From positions 1 to 64,000 of the forward strand of contig JAPLJV010000044.1 in NCBI GenBank assembly GCA_026388415.1: a DNA stretch of 64,000 nucleotides. Direction: 5' to 3'. The stretch comes from Deltaproteobacteria bacterium. GTDB lineage: Bacteria > Desulfobacterota > Syntrophia > Syntrophales > JACQWR01. This document shows, piece by piece, positions 37,589-46,094 of the stretch; the first letter of the stretch is position 1; each line of letters begins with the position of its first letter. The notes below the pieces were generated by a model that was not told the DNA's origin, ran no database searches, and saw only the letters and a program-made list of their open reading frames with translations. Made by a program: the position numbers and the translations under genes.

Positions 37589-38421
37589 TGCCGGAATTCA
37601 CCAAGCTGATCCATAAGTACCTGCGCCACGACAAGAAATTCCCCCACGTATGGTGCCCGGGATGCGGAATCGGGACTATGCTGGGCGCTCTGATCCGGGC
37701 CATAGACCGGATCGGTTACAGCAAGGACGAGGTGGTAATCGTATCCGGCATCGGCTGTTCGGGAAGACTGCCGGTCTATGTGGATTTTCACACGCTTCAC
37801 ACCACCCATGGACGGGCGCTCACCTTTGCCACCGGGATTAAGCTGGCCAAGCCCGATTTGAAGGTGATCGTGATCATGGGCGATGGTGATGCCGTCGCCA
37901 TCGGCGGCAATCATTTCATCCACGCCGCCCGCAGAAATATTGACGTCACGGCCATTATCGTGAACAACCAGATTTACGGGATGACGGGCGGTCAGATCTC
38001 GCCAACCACGCCCAGCGGCATGAAATCCACCACCACGGTTTATAATAGCATCGAACAGGCCTTTAATATTGCCGATCTGGCGACAGTGGCCGGAGCTGCT
38101 TTTGTGGCCAGGGGAACGGTCTATCATGCCAAACAGCTCGATGCCCTGATGGAAAAGGCGTTTTTGAAGCCGGGGTTTTCCGTGGTAGAGGTGATATCCC
38201 ATTGCCACACCCATTACGGCAAACTTAACCGTATGGGATCGGCTGTGGAAATGCTGAAATGGCAGCGGGATCACGCCGTATCGGTGGAACGGGCGACCGA
38301 CTTGAAACCGGAGGAACGGGTGGATAAGATCATAACCGGTGTTCTGGTGGACAGGATTATCCCCTCGTACCATGACTTGTATGCTGATTTACGAAAACGG
38401 GCCAGGGGAACGGAGGAATAG
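37588..38421 (+). CDS. korB: 2-oxoacid:ferredoxin oxidoreductase, beta subunit
   Basis: 277 residues from the ATG at 37588 (a GTG lies one codon earlier). Binds thiamine diphosphate and a 4Fe-4S cluster. WCPGCGIGTMLGALIRAID gives the first cluster cysteines, SGIGCSGRLP a third, and MGDGDAVAIGGNHF with NNQIYGMTGGQISPTT forms the thiamine-diphosphate/Mg site. AAGGAGG within the end of korA is its ribosome site. Intact and tightly coupled to korA and korC. Confidence 0.91.
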   Translation: MPEFTKLIHKYLRHDKKFPHVWCPGCGIGTMLGALIRAIDRIGYSKDEVVIVSGIGCSGRLPVYVDFHTLHTTHGRALTFATGIKLAKPDLKVIVIMGDGDAVAIGGNHFIHAARRNIDVTAIIVNNQIYGMTGGQISPTTPSGMKSTTTVYNSIEQAFNIADLATVAGAAFVARGTVYHAKQLDALMEKAFLKPGFSVVEVISHCHTHYGKLNRMGSAVEMLKWQRDHAVSVERATDLKPEERVDKIITGVLVDRIIPSYHDLYADLRKRARGTEE

Positions 38422-38423
38422 AC

Positions 38424-39026
38424 ATGGCGTGGCGTTATGAGATCCGTCTGGGCGGTTCCGGAGGACAGGGCGTGATCCTGATGGGGATTATACTGGCAGA
38501 AGCGATAGGCCTGTATGAAGGCAAATACGTTACGCAGATCCAGAGTTACGGTCCGGAAGCGCGGGGCGGGTCCAGCAAGGCAGAGGTGGTTATCAGCGAT
38601 GAAGAGATAGATTATCCCGAGGCGGAGCACCCGAATCTACTGCTCGCCATGAACCAGAAATCCTGTGACGATTTCTTCAGCGACATGAAGCCGGACGGCT
38701 TGGTGATTGTGGATTCTACCTTCGTTTCCCAGTTTCCGCCGGTCGCAACCTTTGGAATACCCTTTACCAGCATCGCCCGGGACAAGTTACACCGGGAAGT
38801 GGTAGCCAATATAGCGGCCCTGGGCGCCCTGACCCAGCTTACCCCCTTAGTGTCTCCCCAGGCCATGCGCATGGCGATTGTGAACCGCACGCCCCGAGGC
38901 ACGGAAAAACTAAATCTTGCCGCGCTGTCAGCCGGAATTCAGGCCGCCAAAAAAGCAATCAAGCAAGGTCCGACCAAGATGATTCCCGGCGATATTCCCC
39001 GCGATGGGCTGCTGGGTTATTATTGA
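38424..39026 (+). CDS. korC: 2-oxoacid:ferredoxin oxidoreductase, gamma subunit
   Basis: 200 residues. Begins MAWRYEIRLGGSGGQGVILM, the Gly-rich start typical of the gamma subunit that shapes the CoA-binding site, followed by QIQSYGPEARGGSSKAEVVI and LLAMNQKSCDDF. Two bases after korB. Last gene of the operon; no clear terminator in the 260 bp before the next gene. Confidence 0.91.
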   Translation: MAWRYEIRLGGSGGQGVILMGIILAEAIGLYEGKYVTQIQSYGPEARGGSSKAEVVISDEEIDYPEAEHPNLLLAMNQKSCDDFFSDMKPDGLVIVDSTFVSQFPPVATFGIPFTSIARDKLHREVVANIAALGALTQLTPLVSPQAMRMAIVNRTPRGTEKLNLAALSAGIQAAKKAIKQGPTKMIPGDIPRDGLLGYY

Positions 39027-39285
39027 TCTGAAATATCACCTCCACATTCTATTTGTGCATCAGGGTTCAAGATTTGAAATGGCAATGTGCATGCAAGCGA
39101 CTATTCCATTTGACACATAACCCAAACTGTGTTTATCCACAGCAGCAGAATCTATACTGTCTTGACGGAGTGGTCGGCACATGCCGTTTCGCTGAGCGAT
39201 AGTGTGATTGTTTCTATCAAAAAATCAGACGCTGGCAGTGGGAAAAGGGGGGTGGACATCAACCTCTCGAAAGGAGTCGCAGCAC

Positions 39286-41667
39286 ATGGAGAAAGGGACA
39301 ATGAGTAATTTCTTTAGAAGTTACGGAAAACATATCGTTATTCTCTTTCTTTTCATAGCGGTCGGCAATGTCCTGCTTTATATAACCTATGAGAATGTCA
39401 GGCAGGAAATGATCGAGGGTCTCAATGCCAGACAACTGATACACGCGAAGCAGGCTGCCAGAGGCATTGAGACTTTTTTGGGCGATAACATCAATATTCT
39501 GCAGAATTATTCAAAAAATGAACACCTTGTCGCCATAGATGAATCAGGAAAAAGATTGATGCGTGAATTTCTTTCGTCCCACGTCGGAGGGGTAAGCATC
39601 ATCTCTAGAGAGGACAGCCATGGCCGGATTCTTTACGCCGAACCTTACGACCGGAAGGTGATCGGTCAGCCTGTAACAAGAATGGAAGATTTTCTGAAAG
39701 CCAAGCGCACACATCAAATCACTGTCAGCGACGTCTTCACAAACCGGCGTGGTTTCCAGTCCATAATTGTTCGTGCCCCCATTTTCAGACGTGGCTCTTT
39801 TGATGGCACTTTAGCAATGCTATTCTCATTCGATTTCATCGCCAAGCGGTACATAGATGATATCCGGATCGGCAAGGATGGTTATGCCTGGGTGATCAGC
39901 AGGAATGGCATTGAACTCTCCTGTCCGGTCCCTGGTCATGTGGGCAACTCCGTCTTCGACAATTGTCGGAAATTTCCCGACATCCTTGCCATGGCGCAAA
40001 GGATGATCCGGGGCGAGCAGGGTGTTACGACTTACTTGTTTGATCGAATACGGGGAGACGCCGTCAGTAAAACGATCAAACACGCCGTGTTCATGCCCAT
40101 CCGCGTGGGAGATAACTTTTGGTCCATTGTGGTTGCCACTCCCGAGGACGAGGTTACAAGTACCCTAAGTGGATTCCAGGACAGGATCTTATTGATCGCC
40201 ATTTTTTTCGTAATCGGCATTGGATTCTTCCTCTATATGTTAATTAAGACCGGGATTGTCATTAAAGAAGTGGAGCGGAGACGTAAGGTTGAGGAGGAGT
40301 TGCGGAAGAGCGAGAAGCGCTTCCGGGAGTTGGCCGAACTGTTGCCTGAAGCCGTTTTTGAAACAGATGCACAGGGCACTCTGACCTTTACTAACAAGAA
40401 TGCCTTTGATCGCTTTGGATATACCCCAGAGGACTTTGCGGGTGGTTTGAATTTGTTGGACACGGTTACTCCCCATGACCGTGGTCGGGCATTGGAAAAC
40501 ACCCAAAGAATGATGAATCGGGAAAATATTGGCTCGAACGAATACACAATGCAGAGAAAGGATGGGACTATCTTCCCGGCCATGATCCATTCAACGGCCA
40601 TTATCCAGGACGGCAAGCCTGTCGGGTTGCGGGGTTTCGCTATTGATATCACCGAGAGCAAGCAGGCGGAGGAAGCATTGCGGGAGAGCGAAGAGAAATA
40701 CCGCTCTATCTTTGACAATGCCATTGAAGGTATCTTCCAGACAACGCCTGAAGGACGTTTTCTTGCTGTCAATCCCGCCATGGCACGTATACACGGGTTT
40801 GCATCCCCGGAAGAGATGTTAGCGGGTATTACCGAAATCGGTAAGCAATTGTATGTAAATCCTGAAGACAGAGAAAAATACCTCGGTTACCTCAATGAAA
40901 ATGGAGAAGTAAATAATTTTGAGGCACAGGTATACCGGACAGACGGGAGTACCATATGGACATCAGCCAGTACCCGTGCCATGAATGATGCCGCCGGGAA
41001 CATCTCCCGTTTAGAAGGTACGGCAGTGGACATCACCTACCGCAAGCGAGCGGAGGAGGAACTTCAGCGTACAGTCGAAAACCTCAGAAGAGCGGTTCAA
41101 ACGACCATCCGGGTCATGGTATCCGCCGTGGAAACACGAGATCCCTATACCGCCGGTCACCAGGTCCGGTCCGCGAATCTTGCCCGGGCCATCGCCATGG
41201 AGATGGGATTGCCGCAGGAGAAAATCGCCGCCATCCGGATGGCCGGTTCGATCCATGACATTGGCAAACTATCCATCCCTGCTGAGATATTGTCGAAGCC
41301 TACCAAGCTGTCGGAAATCGAGTTTTCGTTGATTAAGGAGCACGCCCGCAGAGGATTCGAGATGCTGAAAGACGTGGAATCACCCTGGCCCCTGGCCGAG
41401 ATTGTCTTTCAGCATCATGAACGAATGGATGGCTCCGGTTATCCAAGAAATCTGAAAGGGGATGAAATTTGCATGGAGGCACGCATTCTTACTGTTGCCG
41501 ACGTCGTGGAAGCCATGGCCTCGCACCGGCCTTATCGTCCCGGTTTGGGTATTGATGCGGCTCTGGAAGAAATCGAGAAGAACAGAGATATATTTTACGA
41601 CAGCGCCGTTGCCGATGCCTGTCTGAGATTATTTCGGGAAAAAGGGTTCAAACTTGAAGGAGCTTGA
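39286..41667 (+). CDS. Cache-PAS-PAS-HD-GYP sensor, probable cyclic-di-GMP phosphodiesterase
   Basis: 793 residues from the ATG at 39286, which follows AAAGGAG. A membrane helix (about 15-35) is followed by a periplasmic Cache-like sensor to about 295, a second helix (about 300-325), two PAS domains (about 345-470 and 475-600), and a C-terminal HD-GYP domain. The metal motif HDIGK (near 657) and the HHERMDGSGYP signature are intact, so cyclic-di-GMP hydrolysis is expected. The external ligand is unknown. Monocistronic, with a long 259-bp upstream region. Confidence 0.92.
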   Translation: MEKGTMSNFFRSYGKHIVILFLFIAVGNVLLYITYENVRQEMIEGLNARQLIHAKQAARGIETFLGDNINILQNYSKNEHLVAIDESGKRLMREFLSSHVGGVSIISREDSHGRILYAEPYDRKVIGQPVTRMEDFLKAKRTHQITVSDVFTNRRGFQSIIVRAPIFRRGSFDGTLAMLFSFDFIAKRYIDDIRIGKDGYAWVISRNGIELSCPVPGHVGNSVFDNCRKFPDILAMAQRMIRGEQGVTTYLFDRIRGDAVSKTIKHAVFMPIRVGDNFWSIVVATPEDEVTSTLSGFQDRILLIAIFFVIGIGFFLYMLIKTGIVIKEVERRRKVEEELRKSEKRFRELAELLPEAVFETDAQGTLTFTNKNAFDRFGYTPEDFAGGLNLLDTVTPHDRGRALENTQRMMNRENIGSNEYTMQRKDGTIFPAMIHSTAIIQDGKPVGLRGFAIDITESKQAEEALRESEEKYRSIFDNAIEGIFQTTPEGRFLAVNPAMARIHGFASPEEMLAGITEIGKQLYVNPEDREKYLGYLNENGEVNNFEAQVYRTDGSTIWTSASTRAMNDAAGNISRLEGTAVDITYRKRAEEELQRTVENLRRAVQTTIRVMVSAVETRDPYTAGHQVRSANLARAIAMEMGLPQEKIAAIRMAGSIHDIGKLSIPAEILSKPTKLSEIEFSLIKEHARRGFEMLKDVESPWPLAEIVFQHHERMDGSGYPRNLKGDEICMEARILTVADVVEAMASHRPYRPGLGIDAALEEIEKNRDIFYDSAVADACLRLFREKGFKLEGA

Positions 41668-41854
41668 TTTTAAACGGTTCAGATGATTGCCGAATGGGGC
41701 GCGTATCACCATGAGAGGCTGGAGCAGGCTCGTTACAGCTATCAGGTTGAGCGTGAGAAATCAGAATAACCCCCCTGTGATGGAGACTCAGAGTTGTCAA
41801 TGCCGGGGGCAACGGAAAAGGGATTCCAGTTCGAGGCGCTAAGCTAAAATGGTT

Positions 41855-41877
41855 TGTTTTCATTGACAATGAAAACA
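41855..41877. promoter_or_regulatory. Perfect 23-bp palindrome over the -35 of the DUF4143 gene
   Basis: Arms TGTTTTCATTG and CAATGAAAACA around one central A. It contains the TTGACA -35 element (41863-41868), so a protein bound here would block the promoter. Confidence 0.7.
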
Positions 41878-41891
41878 TTAGACGGTATTAT
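41863..41891 (+). promoter_or_regulatory. Promoter of the DUF4143 gene, apparently leaderless
   Basis: TTGACA (41863-41868), a 17-bp spacer and TATTAT (41886-41891). The expected transcription start, 6-7 bp after the -10, falls at the A of the start codon (41898), and no ribosome site is present. Confidence 0.7.
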
Positions 41892-41897
41892 TTCGCT

Positions 41898-43193
41898 ATG
41901 AATGAAAACAATTGGCAAGCCAAGTGGTCAAAGGAACAGATCAGGGCCATGCTCCGGGAGCAGTTACAGACATTCTGGAAGCGGGAGACCGGTGTGGTTC
42001 GAGAAAAGCTCCCGCAACTGCTGAAAGCGGCCGCACTGCCCCACGCGGTGATCATCTCCGGTCTGCGCCGGGTCGGGAAGTCAACTCTGTTAGCGCAAAT
42101 CGCCCACCAGTTGGGAGAAAACACCTTTTATTACCTTAACTTTGAAGATGAGCGCTTCCTCGGTTTCCAGGCCGAAGACGCCAATTCCCTTTATCAGGCG
42201 CTGATAGAAAGCTTCGGTGAGAAAACCGTCTTTATGATTGACGAAATCCAGAATGTCATCGGCTGGGAACATTTTGTCCGCCGCTTCATGGACATGGGAT
42301 TGAAATTCTACATCACCGGTTCAAACGCCTCGTTGCTCAGTGATGAATTGGGAAGCCGCTTGACCGGTCGTTACCTCCCCTTCGATTTGCTGCCCTTTTC
42401 CTTCCGCGAGTTCCTGACTTTTAAGGGACATGATCTGCCCGATCTGGATCGCCTGACCACGGCTGAAAAAGCCCTCCTGCAGCGCCAGTTGGATGAATAC
42501 CTCGAACAGGGCGGTATTCCCGAACCGGTCAAGTATCCCGATCTTCCGTTGCACCGGGCGCTCTACGACGACGTTTTGTACCGTGATATTGCAGCGCGCT
42601 ATCGTTTCGATGACCTGAGGGCGTTGAAAGAACTAGCCTTCTATCTGATGAGCAACCCGGCGGGCATGATATCTTTCAATAAACTCAAAGGACAGCTTAA
42701 ACTGGGCAGCGTCAATACGGTAAAGAATTATATCGGGTACCTGGAAGCCAGTTGGTTGCTGTTCACCATTAACGTCCATGATTACTCGGTAAAGCGTCAG
42801 CAGATTGCCCCGAAAAAGATATACGCCATAGACACAGGTCTGGCCCGCGCCGTGGGATTTGCCTTCTCCCCCAATCGCGGCAGATTGTTGGAGAATCTCA
42901 TTTTCCTTGCCCTGCGGCGCCAGGGACGGGACATCTACTATCTTACCCTCAAGGACGGCTATGAGGTTGATTTTTATCTGCCTCATGCGGGTCTGCTCAT
43001 CCAGGTCGCTGAAAATCTCCAACAGGAGCAGATCAGGGAAAGAGAGATCCGGGCATTGAAGGCGGCCATGTCGTCGTTGAATTTGCAGGAAGGCTTGATT
43101 CTAACAGCAAACGGAGAAGATTCTCTCCAGTCAGGCAACATGACCATTCATATACAACCGATAGCCACATGGTTGTTAAGGAATATATGTTAA
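41898..43193 (+). CDS. AAA ATPase with DUF4143 domain
   Basis: 431 residues. Walker A is ISGLRRVGKSTLLAQIA (about 53-69), Walker B FMIDEIQNV near 113-121, and a sensor-like FYITGSNASLLSDELGSRLTGR follows in short blocks (ITGSNAS, GRYLPFDLLPFSFREF). The C-terminal DUF4143 region carries the nuclease-like DGYEVDFYLP. Such ATPases are common in bacteria and archaea; their function is undefined. The gene is alone, with a palindrome over its promoter that suggests tight control, possibly by itself. Confidence 0.9.
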   Translation: MNENNWQAKWSKEQIRAMLREQLQTFWKRETGVVREKLPQLLKAAALPHAVIISGLRRVGKSTLLAQIAHQLGENTFYYLNFEDERFLGFQAEDANSLYQALIESFGEKTVFMIDEIQNVIGWEHFVRRFMDMGLKFYITGSNASLLSDELGSRLTGRYLPFDLLPFSFREFLTFKGHDLPDLDRLTTAEKALLQRQLDEYLEQGGIPEPVKYPDLPLHRALYDDVLYRDIAARYRFDDLRALKELAFYLMSNPAGMISFNKLKGQLKLGSVNTVKNYIGYLEASWLLFTINVHDYSVKRQQIAPKKIYAIDTGLARAVGFAFSPNRGRLLENLIFLALRRQGRDIYYLTLKDGYEVDFYLPHAGLLIQVAENLQQEQIREREIRALKAAMSSLNLQEGLILTANGEDSLQSGNMTIHIQPIATWLLRNIC

Positions 43194-43583
43194 TCCGGAT
43201 GTCCCCGGATTACACCCCCCTTCAATGGTCTCAAGTATTCCTTTGATGATTCATGACATAAGACCTTTGAATTTCTCTTGAATGCTGCAAAATCGTCATT
43301 CCGATGCAAATCGGAATCCAGTATTTTCAATACATTCTGGATTCCGGATCAAGTCCGGGATGACAAAATGAAGAGATTTTCAAAGGTCTCGACATAATCT
43401 CTGCATTTCATATTGCCTCCGCCGTTAAAATTAATTCTCGCAACTCAAATATAAGCCCAGTTCCGGGATTGTCAACGATGAATAGGTCTGCAGCACCTCA
43501 CTGCGCCGCAAGGAAATGCTGTTCATTGATATCTGAATCATGTACAATGCCCGGCCGATGGAACAAGTTACCGAGAGACGTTG
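43194..43583. other. Intergenic region carrying a MITE-like repeat
   Basis: 390 bp without a gene. Most of it is the 129-bp palindromic element at 43261-43389. The remainder holds the upstream region of the acyltransferase gene, with no strong promoter recognised. Confidence 0.55.
43261..43389. repeat. MITE-like palindromic repeat, copy 1
   Basis: The outer arms AGACCTTTGAATTTCTCTT and AAGAGATTTTCAAAGGTCT match at 17 of 19 positions. Nested inside is a core from GTCATTCC (43295) to GGATGAC (43364) with GGAATCCAG/CTGGATTCC. A related element lies at 51576-51700. No coding capacity. Confidence 0.75.
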
Positions 43584-44801
43584 ATGCAAGAGATAGTTAT
43601 CGCCAAACCTTACCGTTTTGTACCGCCGCGCCACGGCAACTTCTGGTCGCAACTCCTGCTGCCGGCCCTGCCTTTCTACCTGCGCCAGAGCCATGGTGTG
43701 ACCGCCGTCACCTGCCGAGGCGCCGACCACATTCGCGCCTCTCTATCCGCCGGTCACGGCGTCATCCTGGCGGCCAATCATACCCGGCCGTGCGACCCCT
43801 TTGTCGTCGGCTTGCTGGCCGAACAAGTGAACTGCCTGCTCTATATCATGGCGAGCTGGCATGTGTTCATGCAGAGCCGGTTCTATGCTTGGCTCCTGCC
43901 GCGCCTCGGGGTGTTCAGTATCTACCGGGAAGGCCTGGACCGGGAAGGCCTGAAATATGCCATCCGACTGCTGACGGCGGCCCGGCGGCCGCTGCTGCTG
44001 TTTCCGGAAGGCGTCCTTTCACGACACAACGATCGCCTAAATCATCTCATGGAAGGTACGGCGATCATGGCCCGCGCCGCGGCCCGGCAACGCGCCGCCC
44101 TCACCCCTCCCGGCCGGATCGTGATCCATCCGGTGGCTATCCGTTATGTTTTCGAGGGCGATATCGAGGCTACCGTAACTCCCGTCCTGGCAGATCTGGA
44201 AGCGCGCCTGGCCTGGCGCCCGCACCGGGAGCTGTTTCTGACCGAGCGGGTGCTGAAAGTCGGCAGTGCCATGCTGGCCCTCAAGGAGATCGAGTATTGC
44301 GGAGAGCCGCAGGGCGGTCAGATTGTCGCCCGCGTGCAGCAGCTCATTGAACGCATCCTCCGGCCGCTCGAGGAGGAGTGGCTGAAAGAGCGGCAAAGCG
44401 GCGACGTGGTCCATCGTGTCAAAGCGCTGCGGAAGGCCATCCTGCCCGACATGACGGGCGATGCCTTGCCCCCGCCGGAGCAGGAACGCCGTGAAAAACA
44501 CCTGGCCGACATCTACCTCGCCCAGCAATTGTATAACTATCCGGCCGGCTATTTCACACCAGCGCCGACGCCGGAACGTATCCTGGAAACGGTGGAGCGT
44601 TTCGAAGAAGATACGACCGACATTGCGCGCATCCACAGGCCGCTCCGCGCGATCGTGGATGTCGGGGAAGCCATTGATGTGGCGCCGGAAGGTGAATATG
44701 GCAGCGACGGCGATCCGCTCATGGGTGAGATCAGGTCACAATTGCACGCCCTGCTGGCGGCATCGCTGGCGGAAGTGCATCCGGGCGCGGAGATGCTGTG
44801 A
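43584..44801 (+). CDS. PlsC-like lysophospholipid acyltransferase with C-terminal extension
   Basis: 405 residues. The acyltransferase motifs are NHTRPCDP (NHx4D, about 65-72), GVFSIYREG and LLFPEGVLSRH; they define the glycerolipid acyltransferase fold. PlsC enzymes are usually about 240 residues, so the last 150 (rich in Glu/Arg, with YLAQQLYNYPAGYF and ERFEEDTTDIARIHRPL) form an extra domain with no recognised name. The ATG at 43584 is chosen; a TTG lies one codon upstream. The MFS gene follows at 12 bp, so the two are likely cotranscribed. The substrate is not known. Confidence 0.85.
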   Translation: MQEIVIAKPYRFVPPRHGNFWSQLLLPALPFYLRQSHGVTAVTCRGADHIRASLSAGHGVILAANHTRPCDPFVVGLLAEQVNCLLYIMASWHVFMQSRFYAWLLPRLGVFSIYREGLDREGLKYAIRLLTAARRPLLLFPEGVLSRHNDRLNHLMEGTAIMARAAARQRAALTPPGRIVIHPVAIRYVFEGDIEATVTPVLADLEARLAWRPHRELFLTERVLKVGSAMLALKEIEYCGEPQGGQIVARVQQLIERILRPLEEEWLKERQSGDVVHRVKALRKAILPDMTGDALPPPEQERREKHLADIYLAQQLYNYPAGYFTPAPTPERILETVERFEEDTTDIARIHRPLRAIVDVGEAIDVAPEGEYGSDGDPLMGEIRSQLHALLAASLAEVHPGAEML

Positions 44802-44813
44802 GCTGATTAATTT

Positions 44814-46088
44814 ATGAATAAAAAACAGATCTTCAGTTGGTGCCTTTTCGATTTCGCCAATTCGAGCTATTCGGCGGTCATTCTGGCCGTCATTTTCCAA
44901 GTCTATTATATCAACGTTATCGTGGGGAATGCCGCAGGTCAAGGCGACCTCTGGTGGGGCCGGGCCATTTCGGCAAGTATGCTCCTGGTCTCGCTGACTT
45001 CACCTTTCCTTGGCGGCATATCCGACTATTCTGGTTTGCGCAAGCGGCTGCTGGCCCTCTACACGACGGTCTGCATTGCCGCCGTCGCGGGCTTCAGCCT
45101 CCTCACCGCCGGGGCGATCCTGCCGGGCTTTATTTTGATTGTGCTGGCCACCGTCGGCATGGAGGGCGGGCTGGTCTTTTATAACTCCTTCCTCCCCGAG
45201 ATCGCGCCGGCCCATCATCAGGGGCGCGTGTCGGGCTGGGGTTTTGCCGTTGGCTATGCAGGTTCCATCATCTCCCTGCTCATCGCAATTCCTCTGGCAA
45301 AAACCGGCCGGTTTGAACTGATTTGGCTGATGGCGGCAGGCTTCTTTGCCCTCTTCTCTCTACCCGCCTTCCTTTTTTTGCCCCAGGATGTGCAGTCGGC
45401 AATGACCGCTTCCCAGGCCGGTCGCACGGGTATCAGTAAGGCTTGGGAGACCCTGCGGGAGATCTGGGGGAACAGGGAAGCCCGAAAGTTCCTTCTGGCC
45501 TACCTGATCTATGAAGACGGGGTGAACACGGTCATCGTCTTCTCGAGCAGCCTGGCCACCACTACCTTCGGTTTCCGGCAGAATGAACTGATTATCATGT
45601 ATCTGGTGGTTCAGATCACGGCCCTCGCGGGTGCCTTTCTGCTTTCAAAACCAACTGACACCTGGGGACCGAAACGGGTGGTCAGCCTCTCCCTGCTGCT
45701 TTGGTGTATAGTTTCGATTTCGGCCTTCCTGGTCCAGGGGAAATCCTGGTTCTGGTTGGTGGCCTGCATTGCCGGCCTCGGTTTGGGATCGGTCCAGGCC
45801 GGCACCCGCGCCTTCTTCACCCAGTTCATCCCCAAAGGTAAAGAGGGGGAATACTTCGGCATCTATTCCTTAGTGGGGAAGACGGCGGCGATTATCGGCC
45901 CGCTCGTTTTTGGCCAGGTTTCCGTGGCCTTCGGCAGCCAAAGGCCGGCCATTCTCTCCATTGCCGCCTTTTTCATCGCGGGGCTCGCCATTCTCAGCCG
46001 CGTCAAAGGTGGCGGGCCGAATGTGCTGCGCCAGGCAGGAAATGGTTCTCTACTTGTGATTGATCAGCAGGCTGGTGGTAGTCCATGA
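44814..46088 (+). CDS. MFS transporter, UMF1/Atg22-like family
   Basis: 424 residues with about twelve membrane helices. It starts MNKKQIFSWCLFDFANSSYS, the WxLYDWANSAY-type opening of the UMF1 (Atg22-like) branch, followed by SPFLGGISDYSGLRKR and NSFLPEIAPAHHQGRVSGWG, both typical. The C-terminal half has GLGSVQAGTRAFFTQFIPKG. Bacterial members have no settled substrate. Directly behind the PlsC-like gene, so a lipid or lysolipid connection is possible but unproven. Confidence 0.9.
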   Translation: MNKKQIFSWCLFDFANSSYSAVILAVIFQVYYINVIVGNAAGQGDLWWGRAISASMLLVSLTSPFLGGISDYSGLRKRLLALYTTVCIAAVAGFSLLTAGAILPGFILIVLATVGMEGGLVFYNSFLPEIAPAHHQGRVSGWGFAVGYAGSIISLLIAIPLAKTGRFELIWLMAAGFFALFSLPAFLFLPQDVQSAMTASQAGRTGISKAWETLREIWGNREARKFLLAYLIYEDGVNTVIVFSSSLATTTFGFRQNELIIMYLVVQITALAGAFLLSKPTDTWGPKRVVSLSLLLWCIVSISAFLVQGKSWFWLVACIAGLGLGSVQAGTRAFFTQFIPKGKEGEYFGIYSLVGKTAAIIGPLVFGQVSVAFGSQRPAILSIAAFFIAGLAILSRVKGGGPNVLRQAGNGSLLVIDQQAGGSP

Positions 46089-46094
46089 CGTCCC

